Assembly (NCBI GenBank): GCA_044348925.1 | Contig: JBIKRY010000001.1 | Location: 1 to 64,000, forward strand | Length of the DNA stretch: 64,000 nucleotides | Source of the DNA: JAAFKA01 sp044348925 | GTDB taxonomy: Bacteria > Bacteroidota > Bacteroidia > Cytophagales > Thermoflexibacteraceae | Direction of reading: 5' to 3' | In this document: positions 17,930 to 27,448 of the stretch, in pieces | Layout: each line of letters starts with the position of its first letter | Position numbering within the stretch: position 1 is the stretch's first letter | Program-made: the position numbers and the translations under genes | Notes under the pieces: generated by a model | Told to the model about the DNA's origin: nothing | What the model saw: the letters and a program-made list of their open reading frames with translations, nothing else | Database searches by the model: none

Positions 17930-19204
17930 TTAATTAATCATTGCAAAACCTGTATAAGGTTGTAATACTTTAGGGATTTTGATTCCTTCTGGAGTTTGGT
18001 TATTTTCTAACAAAGCAGCTAAGATACGAGGTAATGCTAATGCACTGCCATTTAAGGTATGTAACAACTGCGTTTTGCCATCATTTTCTTTGTAACGTAA
18101 TTTCATACGATTGGCTTGGAAAGTTTCAAAATTACTTACCGAACTAACTTCTAACCATCGTTGTTGTGCTGCCGAATATACTTCCATATCATAACACAAA
18201 GCTGCACCAAAACTAATATCACCTCCACATAGACGCAAAACTCTATAAGGTAATTCCAATTTTTGCAAAATAGCTTGAATGTATTTAGACATTTCTTCTA
18301 AGGTTTCATAGGAATTTTCGGGTTTTTGAATCTGCACAATTTCTACTTTATCAAATTGGTGCAAACGGTTTAATCCTCGCACATGTGCACCCCACGAGCC
18401 TGCTTCGCGTCTAAAACAGGGTGTGTATCCCACATTTTTGATAGGCAAATCTTTGGCTTGTTGTATGGTATCTCGATAGAGATTAGTAATAGGCACTTCG
18501 GCGGTTGGAATCAAATATAATTCGTCTTCAGTAGCAAAATACATCTGCCCTTCTTTATCGGGCAGTTGTCCTGTACCATAACCAGAATCTCGATTAATTA
18601 AAATAGGTGGTTGCACTTCTATATAACCTGCTTGTATTGCTTCATCTAAAAAGAAATTTATCATAGCACGTTGCAACCTTGCCCCTTTGCCTTTATAGAC
18701 AGGAAAACCAGCACCAGTAATTTTTACCCCCAATTCAAAATCTATAATATCATATTTTTTGATAAGTTCCCAATGTGGCAATGCGTCTGCGGGAAGTTCG
18801 GTAATTGTGCCATTTTCCAACACAATTTCATTGTCGTCTGCTCCAAGCCCTTCAGGCACAGAACTATGTGGCAAATTAGGCAATAAATATAAATGTTGCG
18901 TTAATTGATTGTCTAAATCTGCAAATTCGATATCTAAGTTTTTGGATAAGTTTTTCAAATCTGCACTTTGTTTACGAAATTCCTCTGCTTCTGCTTTTTT
19001 CCCTACTTTCATTAAATTACCAACTTCTTTGGCTAAAGCATTTGCTTGGGCATTGCTTTGGTCTAACTTAACTTGAGTTTCTCTACGTTTACTATCTATT
19101 TCTAAAATTTTTTCGACAGCTTCGGCAGCATTTTTTACTCTTTTTTTTGTAAGACCTTGAATGGTTAGGTCTTTATTTTCTCTAATAAAAGAAATTTGTA
19201 ACAT
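17930..19204 (-). CDS. serS: Seryl-tRNA synthetase
   Basis: This class II synthetase charges tRNA-Ser (and selenocysteine tRNA where present). At 424 residues it has the normal length. The N-terminal 110 residues form the tRNA-binding coiled-coil arm. Motif 2 is seen as CFRREAGSWGAHVRGLNR followed by HQFDKVE, and motif 3 as LNGSALALPRILAALLE with a final NNQTPEG. I chose ATG 19204 because MLQISFIRENKD is the conserved family start; the frame extends upstream to 19261 without homology. A terminator hairpin follows at 17882. Confidence 0.96.
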   Translation of the reverse strand: MLQISFIRENKDLTIQGLTKKRVKNAAEAVEKILEIDSKRRETQVKLDQSNAQANALAKEVGNLMKVGKKAEAEEFRKQSADLKNLSKNLDIEFADLDNQLTQHLYLLPNLPHSSVPEGLGADDNEIVLENGTITELPADALPHWELIKKYDIIDFELGVKITGAGFPVYKGKGARLQRAMINFFLDEAIQAGYIEVQPPILINRDSGYGTGQLPDKEGQMYFATEDELYLIPTAEVPITNLYRDTIQQAKDLPIKNVGYTPCFRREAGSWGAHVRGLNRLHQFDKVEIVQIQKPENSYETLEEMSKYIQAILQKLELPYRVLRLCGGDISFGAALCYDMEVYSAAQQRWLEVSSVSNFETFQANRMKLRYKENDGKTQLLHTLNGSALALPRILAALLENNQTPEGIKIPKVLQPYTGFAMIN

Positions 19205-19275
19205 AGATTTACGTTTTTTTTGTGCAAATATGTAAAAAAAATAGCAATTTTTAATTATCAAATACTTTTTTTTAG

Positions 19276-19312
19276 AGTTTATGTTTCAAAATCTTATTTT
19301 GAAACATAAACT
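19276..19312 (-). terminator. Terminator after the 259-aa membrane protein gene
   Basis: A perfect 17-bp inverted repeat (AGTTTATGTTTCAAAAT and its complement) with a 3-base loop lies about 45 bases beyond the stop at 19357 and next to an A8/T8 tract. Confidence 0.7.
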
Positions 19313-19356
19313 AATTTGGTAATTATTTTAATTATTGAGGCGGAAAACCTATTATT

Positions 19357-20136
19357 TTATTTCCAAAAAGGAATTCCTGCGAGTGCCTGTAACATGGTGA
19401 AATTTACGAAAATAAAGTACAAAATAGCAAATACCCAAACTATTTGAATAGCTAATTTTTCGGCAACTAATTTAGTAGTTAGATAAGCAAATAAGGGGAT
19501 AATTTGCAAGGCATGAATTCCAAAAAAATGTGCAATCCGCAAATCTCCAAATAATTTGCTCCAATTCAAAAAAACAATACCTTCTGTGCCATCTACTGCC
19601 CCAACTGTGTGTCCTGCTTGTTGCGAAATATATGCACCAAAAAAACTGAATAAGGTAAAATAAACCAAACCAAATCGAATACCCAAAAGATAAGGTGCTG
19701 CAATGTTAAAAGATTTTTGTTTGAAATATTGTATGCTTATGTGTAGTGTCCAAATAGTCAAGCTAAGAATAAAAACTCCCATTAAGGCATATAATACTAT
19801 TCCAAAGGTGGAAGTATTGTTAAAATGTGATTTTTCGCCTCGCAATGCTTGTATAATAATAGCTGTTTGCTCAAAACTCATTGCAATTACCACCACCCAG
19901 CTATAGGTTAGTACCTGTTTTTTATCTGCCAAATATGCCAACAAATATGCCATTGTCCAGCTATATATCCAAATACTCAATGCAAATTTGATGGGTTTTA
20001 TTAACGAATTTAAACCCAAAACTTCTACAGAATTGAAAGGCATAGCAATAGCCAGTAAGATAAATAATAGCAAATGAATAGTTCCTAAATTTGCTAAAAT
20101 CGTATTTCTTTGATAAATTTCTCTTAAGATGTGCAT
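19357..20136 (-). CDS. Conserved integral membrane protein of unknown function, 259 aa
   Basis: About seven hydrophobic helices cover most of the protein, so it is an inner-membrane protein. Conspicuous polar motifs are LNSLIKPIKFALS after the first helix and GDLRIAHFFGIHALQIIPL before the last two, the latter with His residues near the membrane. I recall similar uncharacterised membrane proteins in Bacteroidota but no assigned function. It is transcribed alone on the minus strand, with its own terminator and a separate gap from the acetyltransferase upstream. Confidence 0.8.
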   Translation of the reverse strand: MHILREIYQRNTILANLGTIHLLLFILLAIAMPFNSVEVLGLNSLIKPIKFALSIWIYSWTMAYLLAYLADKKQVLTYSWVVVIAMSFEQTAIIIQALRGEKSHFNNTSTFGIVLYALMGVFILSLTIWTLHISIQYFKQKSFNIAAPYLLGIRFGLVYFTLFSFFGAYISQQAGHTVGAVDGTEGIVFLNWSKLFGDLRIAHFFGIHALQIIPLFAYLTTKLVAEKLAIQIVWVFAILYFIFVNFTMLQALAGIPFWK

Positions 20137-20285
20137 AAAAAAAGTATAAAAATTTATTTACAAACATAGCCAAAAATAGCTATGACTTTGTTGATAAAAG
20201 TCAATAAATCTATCTTCTATAGGAAGGGCAGTATATGCTTGTTATGTAACTTAGATTACCGAGTACAAATGCACCACGCACAGAA

Positions 20286-20822
20286 TTAAATTTCTTTTGC
20301 CATTGCCCAATCTACATACCTTGTTGTCCCAAGATAAAAAATATATTCCCCAGAAATCGTAAAGCCCATTTTGTGGTAAAAATTAATAGCTTTTGCATTA
20401 TCTTTCCAAACACAAAGCCATAATAAGTTTATCTCTTGTTTTTGTGCTTCTGTTTCAATTTCTGTAAGTAATTTTTGTCCAATTTGTTGTCCGTGCAAAG
20501 CCTTTGTAATATAAATGCGTGCTATTTCCAAACAGTTTTTATCTCGTAAATTTGCAGGGGTAAGATTGGCATCTTTTCGAAGTTTTGCATAGCCAACTGC
20601 CTGTCCTTCATGTTCCATAATTTTGTAATAAATCAATGGAAATAGTGTTATTTCATTAGCAATTTGTACTTCATTAAAATGTGTAGCCACGTATTGCAAA
20701 ATATTTTCATCAGTGTCTGTTCCCCAATAAGTATCTATAAAAGTGCTTTTGCTTAGGTTAGCAAGCAAAGTTACATCTTCGATAGTGGCTGTTCGAATCG
20801 TACTATTTTTAGCTATTGTCAT
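20286..20822 (-). CDS. GNAT-family N-acetyltransferase
   Basis: The protein has the GNAT layout: an N-terminal strand and helix (IRTATIEDVTLLANLS), an acetyl-CoA loop in IYITKALHGQQIGQKLLTEI (QxxGxG/A-like), and the C-terminal WKDNAKAINFYHKMGF motif. The substrate is unknown. I chose ATG 20822 (178 residues), where the fold begins; the frame runs on to 20915 through low-complexity sequence. It is divergent from the thioredoxin-like gene at 21155. Confidence 0.85.
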   Translation of the reverse strand: MTIAKNSTIRTATIEDVTLLANLSKSTFIDTYWGTDTDENILQYVATHFNEVQIANEITLFPLIYYKIMEHEGQAVGYAKLRKDANLTPANLRDKNCLEIARIYITKALHGQQIGQKLLTEIETEAQKQEINLLWLCVWKDNAKAINFYHKMGFTISGEYIFYLGTTRYVDWAMAKEI

Positions 20823-21154
20823 TATTTTATTGTAGGTGAAATTAAGAATGTAATATAATTTGTTTAGTAAATGTGTATTTGTCTTTAGACGAATGAACGT
20901 AGAAAATTGAAACAAAAAACGCAGTTCCGAGCCAAATTTACTATTTTATACAAACAACATCAAATTAGCCAAAAAAACATAAAATTTTAGCTAATTTATT
21001 ACCTTTTTTAAAATTTCTCCAATTTCATTTCAAACTTGATTCTAAGAATTAAGTCTTTTATCTATTAATTACAAAAAAATGTTATTTTTTTGTAAATTTG
21101 TAGTAAATTTTCACCATTATTCGTTAATATAAGAACATTTTACTTTTTTAAATT
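20823..21154. other. Divergent intergenic region
   Basis: This 332-base A/T-rich gap separates two divergent genes and must hold both promoters. A small inverted repeat (AAATTAGC / GCTAATTT, 20962-20997) and a TAAATTTG string at 21093 that resembles the Bacteroidota -7 element are visible, but no convincing -33 partner. No coding sequence is seen. Confidence 0.5.
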
Positions 21155-21658
21155 ATGAAAAAAATCTTTGCATTAGTAACAGTCCTTATTTTATCTATTG
21201 GACTGTCTTCGTTTAGTCCAAAAACAGATGGAGTAGTATTTATCAACGCAAAAAATACTAAAGGACAAGAAAAATCTTTCCAAGATATTCTCAAAGAATT
21301 TAAAGGCAAAGTAGTATATGTAGATTTTTGGGCAAGTTGGTGTCCACCTTGTAGAGGGGAAATGCCTTTTTCCAAACAATTACACGAACAATTTAAAGGC
21401 AATAAAGATGTAGTTTTTTTGTATATTACCTTTGACCGTACTGAAGAAGCGTGGAGAAATGGTATCGAAAAAATGGAAATTCAAGGGCATCATTGGTATC
21501 CAAGCGAAGTACAAAGAGTAGATATTAACAACAAATATGCAGTATCAGGAATTCCGCGTTATATGTTGGTAGATAAAAAAGGCGTAGTAGTAAACGACAA
21601 TGCAAGCCGCCCAAGCAGTGGACAAGAAATAGCAAAAAGTATTGAAGCATTGCTATAA
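21155..21658 (+). CDS. TlpA/ResA-like secreted thioredoxin-fold protein
   Basis: A 167-residue protein with an N-terminal signal peptide (MKKIFALVTVLILSIGLSS) and a thioredoxin fold. The redox motif is WCPPC in YVDFWASWCPPCRGEMP near residue 65, and the cis-proline loop is SGIPRYMLVDKKG. It probably reduces or exchanges disulfides in periplasmic or cell-surface proteins. It is monocistronic, with a strong terminator right behind it. TlpA-like proteins are numerous in this phylum, so the specific partner is not predictable. Confidence 0.9.
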   Translation: MKKIFALVTVLILSIGLSSFSPKTDGVVFINAKNTKGQEKSFQDILKEFKGKVVYVDFWASWCPPCRGEMPFSKQLHEQFKGNKDVVFLYITFDRTEEAWRNGIEKMEIQGHHWYPSEVQRVDINNKYAVSGIPRYMLVDKKGVVVNDNASRPSSGQEIAKSIEALL

Positions 21659-21674
21659 ATCTGAAAAAATAAGA

Positions 21675-21727
21675 TTTATTAAACTTAGGAAAGCCTATCT
21701 TATAGATTTTCCTAAGTTTAATAAAAA
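21675..21727 (+). terminator. Terminator after the thioredoxin-like gene
   Basis: An 18-bp inverted repeat (TTTATTAAACTTAGGAAA and its complement) with a 15-base loop is followed by an A-rich tract, 16 bases after the stop. Confidence 0.75.
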
Positions 21728-21816
21728 AAGTAAAAAAATGTTGATATTTATCAATAAAAATATATTATTTGCAGGCACATTACAAGTCAAATCACAGTAA
21801 GAACCTATTTATACCT

Positions 21817-23484
21817 ATGTTAAAGCAATTAGTTATCAAAAATTACGCCTTAATACAAACATTAGAAATTAAGCCAGCCTCCACTCTCAATATTATTACA
21901 GGCGAAACAGGTGCAGGTAAATCCATTATGTTGGGTGCTTTAGGTTTATTGCTGGGAAATCGTGCAGATACCAAAGTTCTTTTTGATGAAACCGAAAAAT
22001 GTGTTATCGAAGGCATTTTTGATGTAAAAGGCTACCATTTAGAACCATTATTCGAAGAAAACGACATAGATTATGATATACAGTGCTTAATTAGACGTGA
22101 GATTACACCTACAGGCAAATCACGTGCTTTTATTAACGACACTCCTGTAAACTTAGATTTGCTAAAACAAGTAAGTGTAAAATTAATGGATATTCATTCG
22201 CAACACGACACCCAACAACTTGGCACTAATGAATACCAACTTGGCGTAATTGATGCTTTTGCACAAAATAATACCTTATTGCTGACCTATCAAGAGCATT
22301 TTAGGAATTATAAAAAAGCCGAAACAGCCTACAAAAAAATACTTACAGAGTCCGAAATTTATATCAAAGAATTAGACTATAATAAATTTTTATTGGAGGA
22401 ATTGTTGCGTGCAAATTTAGATAATTTGGAACAAAACGAACTCGAAGAACAGTTAGAAATATTAGAAAATGTAGAAGAAATTAAGTTAAAATTAGCAAAT
22501 ATTTTACAAATTTTGACGAATGGAGAGATTGGAATTAGCAAAAATGTAAAAGTTATGCTTAGCCAACTCAATCAACTTGGCAATTTTGCCGAAAAATACA
22601 AAAGCCTTGCCGAAAGAGTACAAAGTATTAGCCTCGAACTTGCGGATATTAGCCAAGAAATAGAACAAGAAGAAGAAAATCTATTTACAGACGAAGAAAA
22701 AACCACTAAAATTCGTGAACAACTCAATTTGTTGTATAATTTGCAGAAAAAACATCTTGCCCCTGCGGTACAAGACTTGATTACACTTCGCAACGAATTA
22801 CATAAAAAAGTAAATTTGGTATTAAATTTAGATGCAGAAATTGAAAACGCAAAAGCTAATAAAGATGCCACCTTTAAAATTATGCAACAAGCTGCGAAAA
22901 TATTAAGTGCATCTCGACAAAAAAACTTGCCAATCATTGAACGAGAGTTAAATGATTTGTTGGCTGATTTGGGAATGCCAAATGCAAAAGTTGTCTTGCA
23001 ACAAGCCGAAATCGTCTATGATAACACAGGAAATGACCAAATAGATTTTCTGTTTAGTGCCAACAAAGGTAAAAAACCCGAAACTCTAAAAAGTGTAGCT
23101 TCTGGTGGCGAATTTTCTCGTTTAATGTTGTGTGTAAAATATATTTTGGCAGGTAAAACGTCTTTACCAACCATTGTTTTTGATGAAATAGATACAGGTA
23201 TTTCGGGAGAAATAGCTATTAAAGTATCTAAAATGATGAACAAAATGGCAGAACGTCATCAATTAATTATTATTACACATTTGCCACAAATGGCTGCAAA
23301 TGGCACTGCACATTATTACGTATATAAAGACCACAGCCAAGAAAAAACAACAAGCAAAATCCGCCAATTATCTGAAAATGAGAGAGTTGCCGAACTTGCA
23401 CAAATGATTGGAGGGGCAAAACCAAGCCAAACTGCTTTTGAAAGTGCTAAAGAACTATTGGCAATGTATCAAAAAAATGAATAA
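21817..23484 (+). CDS. recN: DNA repair protein RecN
   Basis: This SMC-like ATPase acts early in double-strand-break repair. Walker A is GETGAGKS near residue 33, a long coiled coil occupies the middle third, the ABC signature is ASGGEFSRLML, Walker B is TIVFDEIDTGISGE, and the H-loop is LIIITHLPQMAA. The length of 555 residues is normal. ATG 21817 begins MLKQLVIKNYALI, the conserved family start; the frame extends 48 bases further upstream without homology. Confidence 0.96.
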   Translation: MLKQLVIKNYALIQTLEIKPASTLNIITGETGAGKSIMLGALGLLLGNRADTKVLFDETEKCVIEGIFDVKGYHLEPLFEENDIDYDIQCLIRREITPTGKSRAFINDTPVNLDLLKQVSVKLMDIHSQHDTQQLGTNEYQLGVIDAFAQNNTLLLTYQEHFRNYKKAETAYKKILTESEIYIKELDYNKFLLEELLRANLDNLEQNELEEQLEILENVEEIKLKLANILQILTNGEIGISKNVKVMLSQLNQLGNFAEKYKSLAERVQSISLELADISQEIEQEEENLFTDEEKTTKIREQLNLLYNLQKKHLAPAVQDLITLRNELHKKVNLVLNLDAEIENAKANKDATFKIMQQAAKILSASRQKNLPIIERELNDLLADLGMPNAKVVLQQAEIVYDNTGNDQIDFLFSANKGKKPETLKSVASGGEFSRLMLCVKYILAGKTSLPTIVFDEIDTGISGEIAIKVSKMMNKMAERHQLIIITHLPQMAANGTAHYYVYKDHSQEKTTSKIRQLSENERVAELAQMIGGAKPSQTAFESAKELLAMYQKNE

Positions 23485-23572
23485 CTTACTAATAAATTTA
23501 TGTTTTTTATTTAGATGTTATTAAAATTTATGCTATAATCCTTAATAACGTCCATTTATAACTTTTTTCTCT

Positions 23573-24565
23573 ATGAACAAACAATTTTTTCTGTACTTGC
23601 TGCTTTTGTTTAGTTTTTGTTGCTCTACTCCATATACGTATGCACAAGGCTGTAGTGATGCTGGTTTTTGTACAATGGGTGCTATGAAACCAGACCAAAA
23701 ATTTAACAAAAAGGCAGCTATAAAACTTCGTTCTATTGAAATTAGTCAATATTATGGTTATACACATTTTAAAGATAATATTTGGGCAACCAATCTTGAC
23801 ATCAACATAGGTTTGTCGCCTAAAAGCACTTTGCAAATCAAAATGCCTTATCAATATGTTTCGGGGCTTTTGGCAGATACGCAAGGCTTTGGCGATATTT
23901 CACTAAGTTTTACAAGAAATATTTTTAGTACCGAAAATACGCAGATAAATATTACCATTGGGGCAAAAATTCCAACGAATAATTCCAATAAAACTACCCA
24001 AAAAAATAATACCGAATTGCCATTGCCTATGTATTACCAAACAAGTTTAGGAACATACGATTTGGTTTTGGGAGGTTCTTTGCTCACAAAAAATTGGCTT
24101 TTTGGCATTGGCATACAACAAGTGCTTAGTAATGACAATGAAAATACTTTTTTGTGGGGCAAATGGCGTACTTTTGCCCCTGAATTTCGCAGCATTTCGG
24201 ACAAATACCATGTTTCAAAAAACTTGGCACGTGGCACAGATATTATGTTGCGGATAGAACGGAATTTTAGATTTTCTAACTATAATTTTAGTTTGGGAAT
24301 TTTACCAATTTATCGTATTAATAAAGATATTTTGACAAGTTTTGACCAGACTTTACAAAAAGAAGTTCGAGGAGAATTTCCTGCCACAGACGGCATAGCT
24401 TGTTCTCTGTTGTTAGGAACAGGATATAATTTTTCGGTAAAATCAGGAATAAAATGTATGTTTGGCTATAATTTGCTTACCTTATTAGATAAACATTACC
24501 GCATAAATCCAGATGGACTTTCACGCGAAGTAGTTATTACGGCAGGTTATGAATTTAGATTTTAA
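23573..24565 (+). CDS. Putative outer-membrane beta-barrel protein
   Basis: A signal peptide (MNKQFFLYLLLLFSFCC ... TYAQ) is followed by a short GCSDAGFCTMGAM segment with two Cys and then alternating amphipathic strands, ending in EVVITAGYEFRF with the terminal aromatic typical of beta-barrels. It resembles Bacteroidota outer-membrane proteins annotated as hypothetical or transporter-like; function unknown. It lies 88 bases after recN in the same direction, with no clear functional link. Confidence 0.65.
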   Translation: MNKQFFLYLLLLFSFCCSTPYTYAQGCSDAGFCTMGAMKPDQKFNKKAAIKLRSIEISQYYGYTHFKDNIWATNLDINIGLSPKSTLQIKMPYQYVSGLLADTQGFGDISLSFTRNIFSTENTQINITIGAKIPTNNSNKTTQKNNTELPLPMYYQTSLGTYDLVLGGSLLTKNWLFGIGIQQVLSNDNENTFLWGKWRTFAPEFRSISDKYHVSKNLARGTDIMLRIERNFRFSNYNFSLGILPIYRINKDILTSFDQTLQKEVRGEFPATDGIACSLLLGTGYNFSVKSGIKCMFGYNLLTLLDKHYRINPDGLSREVVITAGYEFRF

Positions 24566-24744
24566 AAAAAAAAAGATAAAATACTTTTTAAAATTTATAT
24601 TTGTAACTTTATTTGCAAAACTTGCGTAGTAAAAACTAAATTATAATAAGTACACAAAATTTATTGTATAGAAAAGTGGTTTACAAAAAACTTGTTTGTA
24701 CTTTCGCAAAAAATTAAAATTTTTAAAAACATAACTTTTATACT

Positions 24745-24966
24745 ATGTATTGGACATTAGAATTAGCCTCGTATTTAGAAGATGCACCTTGGCCTGCTAC
24801 CAAAGATGAATTGATTGATTATTCTATCCGTTCTGGTGCGCCATTAGAAGTGGTGGAAAACTTGCAAGAACTCGAAGATGATGGGCAACCATACGAAAAT
24901 ATCGAAGAGATTTGGCCTGATTACCCAACTAAAGATGATTTTTTCTTCAACGAAGATGAGTATTAA
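24745..24966 (+). CDS. DUF2795-like small acidic protein, 73 aa
   Basis: This short, strongly acidic protein (MYWTLELASYLEDAPWPATK ... IWPDYPTKDDFFFNEDEY) is of a kind I recall as highly conserved across Bacteroidota and related to DUF2795. It has no signal peptide. Near-invariant conservation of such a small cytoplasmic protein suggests a core role, but none is established. The long A/T-rich upstream region is probably its own promoter. Confidence 0.85.
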   Translation: MYWTLELASYLEDAPWPATKDELIDYSIRSGAPLEVVENLQELEDDGQPYENIEEIWPDYPTKDDFFFNEDEY

Positions 24967-25025
24967 GCAATAAGACAAAATAATTTATAGTTTTCTTTGT
25001 TATAAATTATTGTAACTATTTAGGT

Positions 25026-25123
25026 ACGTTGGCAAGGGTGCTTTTTGCACCTTGACAAGCGTAAGCGTAACTAAATCACTTTTTTTACGCTTGTCAAGGT
25101 GCGAAAAGCACCCTTGCCAACGT
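25026..25123. repeat. Large nested palindrome (BIME-like)
   Basis: Two 39-base arms (25026-25064 and 25085-25123) are inverted copies with one mismatch, around a 20-base loop. Each arm itself contains a hairpin (AAGGGTGC ... GCACCTT). It sits between the DUF2795-like gene and its convergent neighbour. I see no ORF and no terminal target duplication. Confidence 0.9.
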
Positions 25124-25185
25124 AAAAAAATCAAATAGCTAAAAAACATTTACAAATTATTAAATAAGTAATTAGCCAAAAAATC

Positions 25186-25210
25186 AAAAGCCCACAATTT
25201 GTGGGCTTTT
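25186..25210. terminator. Bidirectional terminator between convergent genes
   Basis: A perfect 12-bp inverted repeat (AAAAGCCCACAA / TTGTGGGCTTTT) with A and T tracts lies between the genes at 24745 and 25209. It overlaps the last bases of the latter's stop codon region. Confidence 0.8.
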
Positions 25211-25565
25211 ATTTTACACAACCCGCAAAAAATTCTTTTTCGGTATAATAAATAATCAAGTCTGCAATGGCTCTATCTTCTACAAAAAAAATAGTAAAAT
25301 CGGCAAAAGCAGGATTTTCGGTAAAGTGCCACATACCTGATTTGGTTGCCATCAACTTATTATCCTCTTTAAAAACTCGCAAGGTTGCCAAAAACTCATC
25401 TTCTTCCACATATACCAAAAAATCTGCTCGTGTACGAATAGTTTGTACTGCAACCACACCATAAATTTCACAAGGATTAGAAATCGTGCGTATTTGGGCA
25501 ATGCTATCTACGAAACCAAAAACAAGAAACAGGAACAAAAAAAGTGCAAAAATGTTTTTTTTCAT
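25209..25565 (-). CDS. Secreted DUF6150-like repeat protein, 118 aa
   Basis: A signal peptide (MKKNIFALFLFLFLVFGFVDS) precedes about four short repeats of the form ADFxVYxxEDEFxA, including ADFTIFFVEDRAIADLIIYY. The pattern matches the small DUF6150-type proteins I recall from Bacteroidota, probably a compact beta repeat in the periplasm. Function unknown. It ends in the terminator shared with the convergent DUF2795-like gene and is divergent from the phosphatase at 25642. Confidence 0.7.
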   Translation of the reverse strand: MKKNIFALFLFLFLVFGFVDSIAQIRTISNPCEIYGVVAVQTIRTRADFLVYVEEDEFLATLRVFKEDNKLMATKSGMWHFTENPAFADFTIFFVEDRAIADLIIYYTEKEFFAGCVK

Positions 25566-25641
25566 ACATCAAAATACATAATAGAAATTAATTTATTAAA
25601 TTTGACTTTCCAAAAATAATCTTTTATTTTACTAAAACAAC

Positions 25642-26700
25642 GTGCTAAAAAAAATATATTTACAAGCTACTTTTTTAGGTCTTATTTTTTGCTTAACGAC
25701 TTGTAAATCGCAAAAAACACCTACGTCTGAAATTCAAACAAATAGTTCTGCTTTACAAAGTGATATTACTTTGACTAAAATAGCATTTGGTTCTTGTGCA
25801 AAACAGGATTTATCACAGCATCTTTGGCGAGATATTATACAAGCTAAACCAGATTTATGGATTTGGCTTGGCGACAATATTTATGACACTCCAAATGCAA
25901 CTCCCGAAAAAATACAACAAAAGTATGTAGAACAAAAACAAAACGCAGATTACCAAGCATTTTTAAAAACCAATACCCCAATTATTGGTATTTGGGACGA
26001 TAATGACTACGGAATGCCTGATGGAGGGAAAAATTTTATCTACAAAAAAGAGTCGCAAAAATTAATGCTGGATTTTTTGGAAGTACCTGCCGAAGCACCA
26101 CAAAGAAAACATGAGGGCATTTATGCCTCCTATATTTATGGAAAAGCAAAAAGACAAGTCAAAATTATTTTGTTAGATGTTAGATATTTTAGAGATGATT
26201 TGCTAAGAGATAGCATTAGCAAAAAATATATTCCTAATGAAAATGGTGATATGCTTGGCGAAACACAATGGGAGTGGTTGGAAAATGAGCTAAAAAATAG
26301 CAAAGCCCAAATAAATATTATTGCAAGTGGAAGCCAAATAATTTCTAATATGCACCCCTTCGAAAAATGGGCAAATTTGCCAAAATCTCGCAAAAGATTG
26401 TTTGATATGATACAAAAATATAAACCTTCCCACACTATTTTATTGACAGGAGATAGACACATGGGCGAAATTTCGCAAATATCCTTACCAAATTATAAAA
26501 ATTTATATGATATAACATCAAGTGGGATTACGCATGTAGGTACAATATTTCAAGAGGAAAACCCCTATCGTATTTCCAAACAAACTATTCACAAATTACA
26601 TTATGCAACCATAGAAATAGATTGGAACAAAAAGCCAATAGATATAGTTTTCAAGTTTTTTGGAGAACAGAATCACCTTTTATTAGAACGAAAAAAATAA
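25642..26700 (+). CDS. PhoD-like metallophosphatase lipoprotein
   Basis: The protein is probably a periplasmic phosphomonoesterase or phosphodiesterase of the alkaline phosphatase D type. It begins at a GTG codon; the N-terminus (FLGLIFCLTTCKS) looks like a lipoprotein signal with the lipobox Cys in LTTC. Metal-ligand motifs in order are FGSCAKQD, WLGDNIYD, IWDDNDYG, LLDVRYFRDD and LLTGDRHMGEI, as in the family. The next gene, gmhA, starts 2 bases after its stop, so the two are translationally coupled. Confidence 0.88.
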   Translation: MLKKIYLQATFLGLIFCLTTCKSQKTPTSEIQTNSSALQSDITLTKIAFGSCAKQDLSQHLWRDIIQAKPDLWIWLGDNIYDTPNATPEKIQQKYVEQKQNADYQAFLKTNTPIIGIWDDNDYGMPDGGKNFIYKKESQKLMLDFLEVPAEAPQRKHEGIYASYIYGKAKRQVKIILLDVRYFRDDLLRDSISKKYIPNENGDMLGETQWEWLENELKNSKAQINIIASGSQIISNMHPFEKWANLPKSRKRLFDMIQKYKPSHTILLTGDRHMGEISQISLPNYKNLYDITSSGITHVGTIFQEENPYRISKQTIHKLHYATIEIDWNKKPIDIVFKFFGEQNHLLLERKK

Positions 26701-26702
26701 CA

Positions 26703-27281
26703 ATGAAAAACAATATTCAACAAATTATTGCAACAAGTATTGCAGTAAAACAACAGGTTTTGACCAATGATAACTTGTTGCAAAGTGTAGAAAAAATAAT
26801 AGCAACGGTAGTACAAGCCTATCAACTCGACAAAAGAGTGTATTTTTGTGGAAATGGTGGCAGTGCTGCAGATGCACAACATTTGGCAGCCGAATTTTCG
26901 GGCAGATTTTATATCAATCGCAAGCCTTTATATGCAGAGGCATTGCACGTAAATACATCTTATATTACTGCGGTGGCAAATGATTTTTCTTACAACGAAA
27001 TTTATGCACGAATGATAGAAGCAGCAGGCAGAAAAGGAGATATTCTGTTTGCGATTTCTACCTCTGGAAACTCCCAAAATATTTTGCAAGCTATAGAAGT
27101 AGCCAAAAAACAAGGCGTAATTTGTATAGGAATGACAGGGGAAACAGGTGGAAAAATGAAAGAAACCTGCGATTTTTTGCTCAATGTGCCTTCCAAAGAA
27201 ACCCCAAGAATACAAGAAGCACATATTTTATTGGGGCATATTATCTGTGAATTGGTAGAAAAAGAATTGTTTGGAAAATAA
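26703..27281 (+). CDS. gmhA: Phosphoheptose isomerase (sedoheptulose 7-phosphate isomerase)
   Basis: The enzyme converts sedoheptulose 7-phosphate to D-glycero-D-manno-heptose 7-phosphate, the first step of LPS heptose synthesis. It is a single SIS domain of 192 residues. YFCGNGGSAADAQHLAAEFSG near residue 43, ISTSGNSQN near 117 and the C-terminal EAHILLGHIICELVE are family hallmarks. ATG 26703 is chosen because MKNNIQQII begins the fold; the upstream open frame overlaps the phosphatase. Coupling with the PhoD-like gene may place both in envelope sugar-phosphate metabolism, but other heptose genes are absent here. Confidence 0.93.
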   Translation: MKNNIQQIIATSIAVKQQVLTNDNLLQSVEKIIATVVQAYQLDKRVYFCGNGGSAADAQHLAAEFSGRFYINRKPLYAEALHVNTSYITAVANDFSYNEIYARMIEAAGRKGDILFAISTSGNSQNILQAIEVAKKQGVICIGMTGETGGKMKETCDFLLNVPSKETPRIQEAHILLGHIICELVEKELFGK

Positions 27282-27448
27282 CATTTATATATATTTTTAT
27301 ATTATCAAAACATTTTAAAGTTTTTTTTAGTTTATTTAATGTATTCTAATATTGTTTTAATATGTAAATTTAGTAAATATATTTAATGTATTGCGTGCTA
27401 ATTAAAATATTAAACATAAAAATACACTAAACAATTATCAAAAAACAA

